From IMG/VR virus record IMGVR_UViG_3300045135_003504, positions 1 to 29,540 of that record: a stretch of DNA of 29,540 nucleotides; one strand, 5' to 3'. The notes beneath the pieces were generated by a model. It was not told where the DNA came from. It ran no database searches and saw only the letters and a list, made by a program, of their open reading frames with translations. Numbering within the stretch: position 1 is the first letter of the stretch; the number at the start of each line of letters is the position of its first letter. The position numbers and the translations under genes were made by a program. The DNA is from a virus. Below are positions 8,248-15,490 of this stretch, piece after piece.

Positions 8248-9759
8248 TCAAGCTTCTTTAGTAATTTGTTCAACAACATTAGAGGGCTGTTCGAGCAATC
8301 CCAGTTCGATCATTTTGGACTGCTCTTTGGCTCGTTGTTCCAGTACTTCTTCCCAGTCCATGCCTTGAGTAGCGCACTCTTCTTCAAGCGTGGACAATCC
8401 CACATCCAGACGGATTTTTGAGGCTTTGGCTTCCTTCACAGGATCAATCCAACCCCGTCCTGGCCCAATCCACTTACAACGTGTCCAAAGAGACTTGTTC
8501 TGGTAAAAATCAGGTGCCTCGATGAGGCCTGCATTCACTGCTTCTTCAAGCCATAGCTCGTATACAGGACGTGCCCAATAGGTGGATAGCCAAGCCCTTC
8601 GTCCCATAAAATAACGCCATGCTTCCATCAAGGCAGCACGAGCTGAAGAGTAATTGGTCTTGGAAAAATCCTTCATCAACAATTCAAATGGCAAATTCAG
8701 TCCGGTACCAATATGACGTAGTACGTTCTCAACAAAACTTGAATAGGCTGAATTTGGTCGTGACGGCGTAAAAGGCGCCACCTTGTCGCCAGGAAAGACC
8801 GGGATAACCGCCCCGCCCTGTAGCTTCACTTGCCATTCGTTTTTAGCAGCCATGTAATCTTCACTTGAACCACCAAACATCTCAGAGATGGATTCCCCAT
8901 CCATAGGTGTTTCAATGAAAGCCGCTATCATGGCATTCACAACTGCAGCTTGAAGCTCTGATCGCTCATAGTGATCCAGCATCTTAAATAACGGCATGAT
9001 GCTACTGAAGATGGGCTTACCTCTGGTTTGCCCGGTACGCTCTTTGTCATGAACGTGGATAACCCGCCTGCGACCAAATAGGGTTCGGGCTGGGATACGC
9101 TCAAAACCTTGCTCAGTATTAGGAATACCCAAATACTGATCACCAGGATGTGACTTACTCACCCAATAAGCTTTAGGTGCCCCAAAGCGATCAACCTCAA
9201 TACCACCTCGAATACCTTTAGAACCCGTCGCCCCATGAGGATTGGCTAACCGGTCAGGCTCTACCAATTGAATTACCGTTGAGAACGATCGGTAGTGCTT
9301 CTTTGGCATCCAAAGCGGTATCGCCAGGGCTTCACCATTAATCAAACCTGATCGAAACACCTGAGTTGTTAGGCCGTTAAACGTCAGGCTCTGTCCGGCA
9401 TCACATTCAGTTGTGTCAGCCCAGCTCCGCCATAACGCTTCCGTTTTACGAGACCACGCCTCAGCCCAGGATTTATCTTTTCCCAACGCACGATAATCAG
9501 GTACCGCAGATAACCGAAGGCCTGTACCGACAACATTATCAACCAGTGTCTGAACAGCCCCTGCTGCCACACCATGGTTACGTGTTAGATCTCGTGATCG
9601 AGATACCAGTGTTGATAACTCATCAATCAGGTCAGAATCAGGTGAACCCGCCAAAGGCTGCCAACTGGCAAGCTCCCTAGAAGTATGAGAAGCACCTCGG
9701 TGAGCGGTTGCTAAAGGATTGCCATCAAGCCCGACAATTTTGTTAGTTGTCTTCTGCAT
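8248..9759 (-). CDS. B: Portal protein, lambda gpB family
   Basis: A 503-aa portal protein that forms the dodecameric DNA channel at one capsid vertex. Family blocks include SRDLTRNHGVAAGAVQTLVDN near residue 45 (shown in part), LINGEALAIPLW, VIHVHDKERTGQTRGKPIF, and LPFELLMKDFSKTNYSSARA in the C-terminal third. Lambda gpB is 533 aa. I prefer the ATG at 9759 (MQKTTNKIVG), with AGAGA seven bases upstream, over the ATG at 9786, which lacks a ribosome site. It follows the gpW gene closely. Confidence 0.95.
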   Translation of the reverse strand: MQKTTNKIVGLDGNPLATAHRGASHTSRELASWQPLAGSPDSDLIDELSTLVSRSRDLTRNHGVAAGAVQTLVDNVVGTGLRLSAVPDYRALGKDKSWAEAWSRKTEALWRSWADTTECDAGQSLTFNGLTTQVFRSGLINGEALAIPLWMPKKHYRSFSTVIQLVEPDRLANPHGATGSKGIRGGIEVDRFGAPKAYWVSKSHPGDQYLGIPNTEQGFERIPARTLFGRRRVIHVHDKERTGQTRGKPIFSSIMPLFKMLDHYERSELQAAVVNAMIAAFIETPMDGESISEMFGGSSEDYMAAKNEWQVKLQGGAVIPVFPGDKVAPFTPSRPNSAYSSFVENVLRHIGTGLNLPFELLMKDFSKTNYSSARAALMEAWRYFMGRRAWLSTYWARPVYELWLEEAVNAGLIEAPDFYQNKSLWTRCKWIGPGRGWIDPVKEAKASKIRLDVGLSTLEEECATQGMDWEEVLEQRAKEQSKMIELGLLEQPSNVVEQITKEA

Positions 9760-9791
9760 GAAACAATCTCTGTTTTTAAAATACATTTAAA

Positions 9792-10019
9792 TTAGAAGCG
9801 CATGAGGATTGGTCCTCGCCTGCGCCCACCTGTGAGACGGTTAATCTCGTATTTAAGACGGCTGATATAGGCATCCAGTTTCTTCATGTCTGTCTGCGCA
9901 TAAGTGGTAGCACCATAGCCACCCACCGACACCGTCACTTCCAGCTCACCAACCATCAGCCTGTGTCTGCCAGTTTCTGCTTCTCGAAGCCATTGTTGTA
10001 AGGTGGCTAAATCAGTCAT
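9792..10019 (-). CDS. W: Head-tail joining protein gpW (lambda W family)
   Basis: A 75-aa protein matching lambda gpW (68 aa), which binds the portal after packaging and gives the FII attachment site. The fold signature is two helices around a beta hairpin: LATLQQWLREAETGRHRLM, then GELEVTVSVGG, then DMKKLDAYISRLKYEINRL. The last residues, RRRGPI, are basic. It lies between the terminase large subunit and the portal, the lambda A-W-B order. There is no strong ribosome site before its ATG. Confidence 0.9.
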   Translation of the reverse strand: MTDLATLQQWLREAETGRHRLMVGELEVTVSVGGYGATTYAQTDMKKLDAYISRLKYEINRLTGGRRRGPILMRF

Positions 10020-10040
10020 AAATCAAAGTCGAAAATCGGT

Positions 10041-12083
10041 TTAAGAGAAAAGGTAAGGGTCATCCGCTACGACAGTAGGTGGTTTCAATACCGGAACCCG
10101 TTTCTTCATTGACCCGCTTTGGCACTCACCCTCGGCTGGTTTTTTCGAAAGAGACAATGAAGAAGCACCGGATTCCAGTTTCGTTTCACCTAAAGCCTGT
10201 TCCAGGCGTTTCCAATGCATTTCCTTGAATCGATCTAGGCCGTAAATACTGGCCGCAGCACGTGCATAAACACGGCAGTCTAACGCTTCATTATTGCGAG
10301 TCGGATCTTTTTCCCAGGACGCTTTTGGAAAGCCCTTATGTAGACGGATAACCCTTTTTTCTGCTGTTAACTGTTTAAAGTACTCCTCCCCATATTGGGG
10401 GAAGTGACAACTGCCTGGCTGATAGGTCTCACCTTCAGCCAAAGCTTCATCCGTGGGCACTGGTAATTTAAGCCAACGATAAAGCTCTACCTTGGCAACA
10501 GGACCACTGACGTTCCAAACCCGAAGACCTCGACGCTTACTTCCGGTATCAGCTTTTGAAACAGACAAAATAAGCGCTGTTTCCGTATCCCGGCCTTTGA
10601 TGGCCACCACCGTTCGTGGTTGGGAAGCTCTTGCCCCTGCTCCACCCCAAACTGCTTGAGGAGATTGACGTACCCAGCTATACACATCTTGTGTTGCATA
10701 ACCTGAGTCGACGGCCATCACACGAATAGGCATAGTCGAACCTGATGCATGTAGCCAGTCTTTGGCCAGCACCTTATCCAACTTACTCCACACTTTAGAT
10801 TGAGCGGTATCGCCATCTAAAACAATGTAATCGACGGACCAGGATTCTTTATTGCGACCCCACGCTACTACCTCACATTCAAGGCGATCACGTTGGACGT
10901 CGACACCTGCCGTTAGGAACAGGCCACCTTCAGGTACCACACCTAATTGGTAATCTTCTCGGCGTTCATACAATCGCTCCCATTCAGGGGCGTCATACTC
11001 TTCTTCGAAAGCTTCACCCAACACGGTGTTAACAAAACCTTTCATCAAGTCTGGGCTTTGTTGTGCCTGCTCAAACATACGAGCGGCATCTGCCCATGAG
11101 AACCAACCAACAGGACTATATAGCGATGACAAGTGGTAGCCTTGAGTCAGGCCATCACCTTGTGTGGTAGCTACCCACTGCCCGTTTTCCAACATGACTG
11201 ATTTCTGGTGTTCTTCGATCAGCTCTTCGCAGGATTCACAGCAGTATTTGGCTTCGTCAGGACTTCCTTTAGTCCAACGAAGTTGGGCAAACTTTAATGG
11301 TTGGCGATGCCCACAATGTGGGCAAGGCACATAAAAATAGCGTTGATCTGAAGTATCAAACTCCCGCTGAATTCGGGATGTACTTTTTATGGTTGGCGTA
11401 CTTACCAACATGACCTTTCGGCGTCTTGCAAAAGTCGCACTACGACGCTCAGCCAACAGGATCGGATCACCTTCACCATCAACGTCACCCGGAAACCCAT
11501 CCACCTCATCCATGAACAGATACCGAGCCGGCATGGAACGAAGACCTACAGCGCTATTCGCGCCAGTCATGACTAATACACCACCGGGAAATTCTTTGGA
11601 AAGAACGGTATTACCAGAGTCTCGACTACGAGCAGGTGCAACACGTTCTCTAAGTTCAGGCACATCCTCAAGTTGAGGATCGATACGTTGCCGCGAGCTA
11701 CGTTTAGCCATCTCCACTGTAGGTGATACTGCCATCACAGGCCCTGGAGCCATGTGAATGATGTACCCGAGCCAGTTAATCCCTGTCTCCGATCCTCCGA
11801 TTTGTGAACCTTTCATGAATACCACCCTTTGGACGGGTGATGAAACAGACAAGCTATCCATGATTTCTTTCAAATAGGGTGTGCGTTGAGTACGCCACTT
11901 ACCCGGTTCTGCTGCCGACTTTGGAGACAGTATTCGGTATTTATCTGCCCATTCTGAAACACTTAAAAATGGATCTGGCTTTAACCCTTCAAGCCATGCC
12001 TTTTCAATCTCAATAGAACCATCATAGAACTCAGTCGACTTTGGGTTTGATATCGGCAAGTTCGGATAGGTGCTCTCTGACAT
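10041..12083 (-). CDS. A: Terminase large subunit, lambda gpA family
   Basis: A 680-aa packaging motor and nuclease; lambda gpA is 641 aa. The ATPase part has FMKGSQIGGSETG near residues 89-101 (Walker A-like) and YLFMDEVDGFPGD near 188-200 (Walker B). Four cysteines in CPHCGH and CCESCEE, near residues 255-290, form the zinc ribbon typical of gpA. The nuclease part has GVDVQRDRLE, MAVDSGYATQDVYSW and NEALDCRVYA, giving the acidic metal ligands. It overlaps the small subunit gene by 53 bases. The gpA type implies packaging from cos sites, though no cos could be located. Confidence 0.96.
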   Translation of the reverse strand: MSESTYPNLPISNPKSTEFYDGSIEIEKAWLEGLKPDPFLSVSEWADKYRILSPKSAAEPGKWRTQRTPYLKEIMDSLSVSSPVQRVVFMKGSQIGGSETGINWLGYIIHMAPGPVMAVSPTVEMAKRSSRQRIDPQLEDVPELRERVAPARSRDSGNTVLSKEFPGGVLVMTGANSAVGLRSMPARYLFMDEVDGFPGDVDGEGDPILLAERRSATFARRRKVMLVSTPTIKSTSRIQREFDTSDQRYFYVPCPHCGHRQPLKFAQLRWTKGSPDEAKYCCESCEELIEEHQKSVMLENGQWVATTQGDGLTQGYHLSSLYSPVGWFSWADAARMFEQAQQSPDLMKGFVNTVLGEAFEEEYDAPEWERLYERREDYQLGVVPEGGLFLTAGVDVQRDRLECEVVAWGRNKESWSVDYIVLDGDTAQSKVWSKLDKVLAKDWLHASGSTMPIRVMAVDSGYATQDVYSWVRQSPQAVWGGAGARASQPRTVVAIKGRDTETALILSVSKADTGSKRRGLRVWNVSGPVAKVELYRWLKLPVPTDEALAEGETYQPGSCHFPQYGEEYFKQLTAEKRVIRLHKGFPKASWEKDPTRNNEALDCRVYARAAASIYGLDRFKEMHWKRLEQALGETKLESGASSLSLSKKPAEGECQSGSMKKRVPVLKPPTVVADDPYLFS

Positions 12084-12591
12084 AGTTTTCCAAAGTCACA
12101 TGCATTTTGTGTGCATCGACCTCCAAGTCTGCTGCCATCTGAGCGGATACTCGAGCAGGCCAACCTACCCACGCATCGCGTTCTGCTCTTGCTAAACGAA
12201 ATACATGTGACAATGCCTTGGAACGATCGACCAGTTCCTTTTTGAGTTGCTGTAGTTTTAAACGATTGGTTTGGGCTTTTAGCACTTCATTGGCAGTACG
12301 CGCCTGCATGTAGGTTGTGCCTTGAGTCCCTTGTTCATTCGAAGATTCCCTAAGGGCCTCCTCCACTGCTGTAACCGCTGCTTGCGGTACCGCTTTTGTC
12401 TTTGTTCGTTTTGTAGTTTTGGCTTTTCGTTGTTGCGCCTGATCAGTATTGAGATCCCACTGAGCATCAGCAGCCTCCGCATCAATGGTGCCATCAGGTA
12501 GCGTAGAAATACGCCCAGCCTTAATGGCCTTATGCACTGCTGTGTCCGATACACCTCGGTGGCGACCGTATGCGCGAATAGAAATACCCAT
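12031..12591 (-). CDS. Terminase small subunit, Nu1-like
   Basis: A 186-aa protein in the small-subunit position. The N-terminus (SIRAYGRHRGVSDTAVHKAI then KAGRISTLPDGTID) is a winged-helix DNA-binding domain like lambda Nu1, followed by a Lys/Thr-rich linker (KAKTTKRTKTKAVPQ). The C-terminal half contains YMQARTANEVLKAQTNRLKL and a helical dimerisation/large-subunit contact segment. It is the first gene of the late operon on this strand. Its own ribosome site is weak (GGGAAA). Its function is to recognise the packaging site. Confidence 0.88.
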   Translation of the reverse strand: MGISIRAYGRHRGVSDTAVHKAIKAGRISTLPDGTIDAEAADAQWDLNTDQAQQRKAKTTKRTKTKAVPQAAVTAVEEALRESSNEQGTQGTTYMQARTANEVLKAQTNRLKLQQLKKELVDRSKALSHVFRLARAERDAWVGWPARVSAQMAADLEVDAHKMHVTLENYVREHLSELADIKPKVD

Positions 12592-12722
12592 GAATTTTCC
12601 CGAATAACAGAGACTAGTTTGACCTACTCACTGGTAGCCAAATACTCCTTCAAAATGACTTGCTTTGTGCCGCCAAAAGAGAGTTCATGGACATAACAAA
12701 CCAACACCTAAAGAACTAAAAA
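12592..12722. promoter_or_regulatory. Divergent intergenic region between the late operon and two plus-strand genes
   Basis: This 131-base gap must hold signals for the late genes (leftward) and the two small genes (rightward). On the plus strand TTGACC at 12619-12624 is a possible -35 with a weak -10 (TACTCC) about 18 bases on. No convincing leftward sigma-70 promoter was found, which fits late transcription arriving by read-through or a phage activator. A packaging site next to the small subunit gene would also be expected here, but no cos-like element was recognised. Confidence 0.3.
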
Positions 12723-13064
12723 ATGAGCACACGATGCCGCATCGCCATTAAACATGACAACGGATTATATGAGTCTGTGTACTGCCATTTTGATGGCTAC
12801 GATTACGACAACGGCGTAGGACCAACCCTACGCGAATTTTTCAATTCAGAAGAACAGGCCAAAGCATTCATCGCACTTGGCGACCTATCGTTCATCAGCC
12901 AGGAACAAAACTGTGCTTACCATCGAGATCGCGGCGATGCATGGGACAAAACCAAACCTCAAACATCGCGTTCATTCGAATCTCTATTTAACCTGGCCGA
13001 CCAAACCTGCGCCGGTTACCTGTATGTCTTCGAAGACAATGCATGGCAATCAACAAAGCTATAG
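12723..13064 (+). CDS. Small phage/plasmid accessory protein of unknown function (MSTRxRIAI family)
   Basis: A 113-aa protein transcribed against the late operon. It starts MSTRCRIAIKHDNGLYESVY and continues CHFDGYDYDNGVGPTLREFF; this arrangement, with YCHxDGY and a later ALGDLS, is seen in a widespread family of small phage and plasmid proteins with no known function. No signal peptide or membrane segment is present, and it has four cysteines. The ribosome site is weak (AAAGAA). It forms an apparent two-gene operon with the next gene, 17 bases apart. Its position suggests a moron (cargo) gene. Confidence 0.75.
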   Translation: MSTRCRIAIKHDNGLYESVYCHFDGYDYDNGVGPTLREFFNSEEQAKAFIALGDLSFISQEQNCAYHRDRGDAWDKTKPQTSRSFESLFNLADQTCAGYLYVFEDNAWQSTKL

Positions 13065-13081
13065 ATTAAGGAGTCAACGTC

Positions 13082-13366
13082 ATGGGCACATGGTCTCAAC
13101 CAAACACCACAGCCAAAGCCACTCAACTAAAGCAACTTATGGCCAGCCCCATTATCAAAACTGAGGCGGCCGATCTTCTGTATCATCTATGCGGTGACGA
13201 TGACTTATTCGATAGCTTTGAAGAACTCAGGCCTAACGAAGATGTACGCCTATACGTGCAATTTCATATCAAAGAGATCTTAGAAAACCTTCACCTATCG
13301 CTATTAAGCTGGGATAAAGAAGCTATCAATATTTGTCGTAAATTATTCAATGAGAAATCTAAGTAA
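13082..13366 (+). CDS. Hypothetical small acidic protein, second gene of the plus-strand pair
   Basis: A 94-aa protein not recognised. It starts MGTWSQPNTTAKATQLKQLM and is mostly helical in appearance, with an acidic stretch GDDDLFDSFEELRPNEDV and a C-terminal LHLSLLSWDKEAINICRKLF. AAGGAG eight bases before the ATG supports the start. It lies 17 bases after the previous gene and is followed at once by a rho-independent terminator, so the pair is a self-contained unit. No function is proposed. Confidence 0.7.
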   Translation: MGTWSQPNTTAKATQLKQLMASPIIKTEAADLLYHLCGDDDLFDSFEELRPNEDVRLYVQFHIKEILENLHLSLLSWDKEAINICRKLFNEKSK

Positions 13367-13367
13367 T

Positions 13368-13398
13368 AAAAAAACCGCCCAATAAAAGGCGGCTTTTT
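13368..13398 (+). terminator. Rho-independent terminator of the two plus-strand genes
   Basis: CCGCC at 13375-13379 pairs with GGCGG at 13388-13392 around an 8-base loop, flanked by A6 on the left and T5 (13394-13398) on the right. It starts directly after the stop codon at 13366. The A/T flanks make it potentially bidirectional. Confidence 0.8.
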
Positions 13399-13426
13399 AG
13401 TAGTCGGCTAAGCGTTTTACTGCGAC

Positions 13427-13457
13427 GTAAGGCTGGAGGCCGTCCCAGTCCCCTTAC
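13427..13457. other. Stable imperfect hairpin of unknown role
   Basis: GTAAGG (13427-13432) pairs with CCTTAC (13452-13457), and inside it CTGG (13433-13436) pairs with CCAG (13445-13448), leaving a 3-base bulge on one side and an 8-base loop. There is no T-tract beside it, so it is not a simple terminator. It could be part of a structured RNA or a protein-binding site. The strand cannot be decided. Confidence 0.4.
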
Positions 13458-13537
13458 CAAGAGTTCTCAATATACGTCTCGTTCAATAACTAGTCAATCT
13501 TGATCCAATAGAGATGTATACTCGATTTCCACTACAC

Positions 13538-13567
13538 TTGCCCTTATTCGAACAAGTACCATATAAT
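13538..13567 (+). promoter_or_regulatory. Sigma-70-like promoter for a short RNA
   Basis: TTGCCC at 13538-13543 and a perfect TATAAT at 13562-13567 are 18 bases apart, pointing right. An inverted repeat ACTTG...CAAGT (13536-13540 / 13553-13557) spans the -35 and spacer and could be an operator. Predicted transcription start is near 13574, with no gene on this strand downstream. Confidence 0.5.
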
Positions 13568-13573
13568 ATTTGA

Positions 13574-13634
13574 CAACATACCCGCCAAGCCTATGCCTCT
13601 TTAAACAGGCACGCTCAAATCGTGCGGGTTTTTT
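13574..13634 (+). ncRNA. Candidate ~60-nt small RNA, possibly a C4-type antisense RNA
   Basis: From the predicted start near 13574 the transcript would be about 60 nt and end at T6 (13629-13634). It folds in competing ways: CCCGC (13581-13585) with GCGGG (13624-13628) closing the whole element; TGCCT (13594-13598) with AGGCA (13607-13611); or GCACG (13609-13613) with CGTGC (13621-13625), which directly precedes GGG and the T-tract as a terminator. This layout, a short phage RNA of two stem-loops ending in a terminator, recalls the C4 antisense RNA of P1/P7 and its relatives. That family call is from memory of its architecture and was not tested. It faces the 3' end of the Fic gene. Confidence 0.42.
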
Positions 13635-13657
13635 GCCTATTTATAATAACGATAAAA

Positions 13658-14845
13658 CTAATACGGTTTATCCATTAAAGATATGCGCATAGCATAGTCC
13701 GCTAGCACATAGCTACTGCTACGACCACCAGCATCTGTTTTCTGTAATACGCCTTTACTGACCATGTCATTGATATCTCGCAAAGCGGTATCTGTAGAGC
13801 ACTTGCCAATTTTGGCCCACTTACCAGTTGTCAGTTTTCCTTCAAACCCATCAAGCAATCGATTCATCAGCTTTATCTGACGATCATTCATAGAGACACC
13901 TGACCAATGCTGCCAAAACTTAGCCTTTACTAACACTTCTGTTAGTGCCTCATCGGCCTTTTCCATAGCTCGCGACAAACAGCCTAAATACCATTCAAGC
14001 CAACCAGTAGTATCGACCATACCCTTTTGAGTAAATTCAAGCAGTTTATAGTAATCATCCACCTCAAGTTTAATCTGCGCAGATAAACTATAAAAACGCT
14101 GTGGGCAACGATCAGCCTTTGCTAACGCCATATCAGCTACGGCCCTAGCAATGCGTCCGTTACCATCTTCAAATGGATGTAAAGTTACAAACCAAAGATG
14201 TGCTATGCCCGCTTTTAGTACCGGATCCAGATCATCGTCGGAATTGAACCAAACTAAAAACTCTGCTGTCAACGCACCTAATTGATCTGCAGGTGGTGCC
14301 TCGTAATGAACACGCTCTCTACCAAAAGGCCCTGAGATAACCTGCATCGGGCCATCACTATCATCACGCCATTGTGCAGTTAGGATTTTATTGATACCGC
14401 TATAGCCCGTTGGAAATAATGAAGCATGCCAACCGAACAATCTATCCTCAGTCAAAGGTTCTTCAAACCGACCCGTGGCATCCAAAATCATCTCAACAAC
14501 ACCATCAACGTGTCTATCTGCTGGCACCAAAGCACCTATATCGACACCTAGTCGACGAGCAACTGAAGATCGTACGGTATCAGGATTTAAATGTTCACCT
14601 TCTATCTCACTGGTTTTTAATACGTCCTCAGTGACAACCCTTAAAGCTGCTTCATCACGAAGCCCCATGCCGATGTCATGCATTCGGCCAAGAAGGTGAC
14701 CTTGCTGGCTATGCACTTGCGCGAGGAGGCCAATCAGACGTTTTAAATCAAACTGCCAGTTTGTCCACTCAGTGTGTTTCCAGATATAATTACCGCTATT
14801 CATGCGGTTATTATGCACCCGATTTACCGCAAAGGCAATATTCAC
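13658..14845 (-). CDS. Fic-domain protein with DUF4172-type N-terminus and winged-helix C-terminus
   Basis: A 395-aa Fic protein, probably an AMP-transferase acting on a host or self protein. The N-terminal ~100 residues (IWKHTEWTNWQFDLKRLIGL) are the DUF4172-like part and carry the inhibitory motif TSEIEG at 78-83, whose glutamate blocks ATP in class II Fic proteins. The core motif HPFEDGNGR is complete at 223-231. The last ~80 residues (KLTTGKWAKIGKCSTDTALR, DINDMVSKGVLQK) look like a winged helix. I use the GTG at 14845; an ATG at 14803 is the alternative, and neither has a clear ribosome site. An 11-bp repeat at both starts may be its own operator. Confidence 0.9.
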   Translation of the reverse strand: MNIAFAVNRVHNNRMNSGNYIWKHTEWTNWQFDLKRLIGLLAQVHSQQGHLLGRMHDIGMGLRDEAALRVVTEDVLKTSEIEGEHLNPDTVRSSVARRLGVDIGALVPADRHVDGVVEMILDATGRFEEPLTEDRLFGWHASLFPTGYSGINKILTAQWRDDSDGPMQVISGPFGRERVHYEAPPADQLGALTAEFLVWFNSDDDLDPVLKAGIAHLWFVTLHPFEDGNGRIARAVADMALAKADRCPQRFYSLSAQIKLEVDDYYKLLEFTQKGMVDTTGWLEWYLGCLSRAMEKADEALTEVLVKAKFWQHWSGVSMNDRQIKLMNRLLDGFEGKLTTGKWAKIGKCSTDTALRDINDMVSKGVLQKTDAGGRSSSYVLADYAMRISLMDKPY

Positions 14846-14860
14846 CGTATATTATGCACC
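14809..14860. repeat. 11-bp direct repeat at the Fic start region, candidate autoregulatory operator
   Basis: TATTATGCACC occurs at 14809-14819 and again at 14850-14860, 41 bp apart, about four helical turns. One copy lies just upstream of each candidate start codon of the Fic gene. On the minus strand the copies read GGTGCATAATA, which also resembles an extended -10 element (TGCATAAT). The Fic protein has its own winged-helix domain, so autoregulation is plausible. Confidence 0.45.
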
Positions 14861-14891
14861 AATAAGGCGTTTTAATCACCGCACCTGCTTT

Positions 14892-14910
14892 GAGTTAGCA
14901 ATGCTAACTC
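14892..14910. promoter_or_regulatory. Perfect 19-bp palindrome, likely repressor operator
   Basis: The sequence gagttagcaatgctaactc has 9-bp arms about a single central A and no T-tract, so it looks like a protein-binding site and not a terminator. It lies 47 bases upstream of the Fic GTG and 181 bases before the -35 of the antitoxin promoter, so regulation of Fic is the simpler reading. Confidence 0.5.
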
Positions 14911-15090
14911 ATTAAACGTCTTACACATGTCGCTGTTAAGTTAGGATGAGAAAATTATCGCCATCGGCCAAAAGCTTGCCTCCGATTAAATGCTGACTTT
15001 ATGAAAAACTGCCGATAGCAACTTACGCTTCGAAGCCTGCTCCAGCCCCTGATAGTTAAACTCACTAATCTGGTCGTATTAGTTCTCAAA

Positions 15091-15119
15091 TTGACATAGC
15101 AATGCAAACGCATTACCAT
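15091..15119 (+). promoter_or_regulatory. PrlF-YhaV promoter with operator in the spacer
   Basis: TTGACA at 15091-15096 and TACCAT at 15114-15119 are 17 bases apart. Between them AATGC-AAAC-GCATT (15101-15114) is an inverted repeat reaching the -10. An antitoxin bound there would block RNA polymerase, the usual autoregulation in type II toxin-antitoxin operons. Confidence 0.6.
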
Positions 15120-15158
15120 ATATTATATCTCTGTTTTTAACACACAGTGAGGTTCACT

Positions 15159-15488
15159 ATGGAAACTGCATTACTTACCACTGAATCTACATTAACCGAT
15201 CGATATCAGACTACGGTGCCTGATGCTGTACGAAAGGCGCTTCACTTAAATAAACGTGAAAAAATTCGCTACACCATTCAACCTGATGGCGATGTACTCT
15301 TGTCTCGCGCGGATAAAGATGAGTCCGACCCCGTACTAGGTAGTTTTTTAACCTTTCTGGCAAATGATATTCAAAACAATCCTCAACGACTGCAAGCAGC
15401 TACTCCTGAACTTGCTAGCCGCATCCAAAGCTTAGTAAGTGATATGGATGTTGACTTGGATGCAGCATTGGATGATGAGGACGAATAA
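15159..15488 (+). CDS. prlF: Antitoxin PrlF (SohA), AbrB/MazE-fold
   Basis: A 109-aa antitoxin of the PrlF family; E. coli PrlF is 111 aa. The N-terminal swapped-hairpin domain is visible in TTESTLTDRYQTTVPDAVRK followed by ALHLNKREKIRYTI, and binds the operator DNA. The acidic C-terminal part (LDAALDDEDE) should wrap the toxin. I use the ATG at 15159 with GTGAGG upstream; a GTG at 15147 is possible but adds only four residues. It is followed two bases later by yhaV. Together the pair stabilises the element and may respond to stress by protease loss of PrlF. Confidence 0.93.
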   Translation: METALLTTESTLTDRYQTTVPDAVRKALHLNKREKIRYTIQPDGDVLLSRADKDESDPVLGSFLTFLANDIQNNPQRLQAATPELASRIQSLVSDMDVDLDAALDDEDE

Positions 15489-15490
15489 TT

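Larger units (their letters stand above)
14846..15158. promoter_or_regulatory. Divergent control region between Fic and the PrlF-YhaV pair
   Basis: No gene is seen in this 313-base gap. It contains the outer copy of the Fic-start repeat (14850-14860), a perfect 19-bp palindrome at 14892-14910 (gagttagca-a-tgctaactc) and the toxin-antitoxin promoter near 15091-15119. The stretch 14911-15090 shows nothing I can name. Confidence 0.5.

Noticed and set aside
12592-12722. cos site next to the terminase small subunit gene
   Set aside because: A cos would be expected near here for a gpA-type terminase, but no GC-rich staggered-cut element or repeated small-subunit sites could be recognised by eye.
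13427-13459. Short tRNA-like element with a CCA end
   Set aside because: The paired ends give GTAAGG...CCTTACCA, but the 33-base length leaves no room for D, anticodon and T arms.
13581-13628. The hairpin region as only a terminator for the Fic gene
   Set aside because: On the minus strand the stems are not followed by a T-tract; the T6 is on the plus strand, so it terminates rightward transcription.
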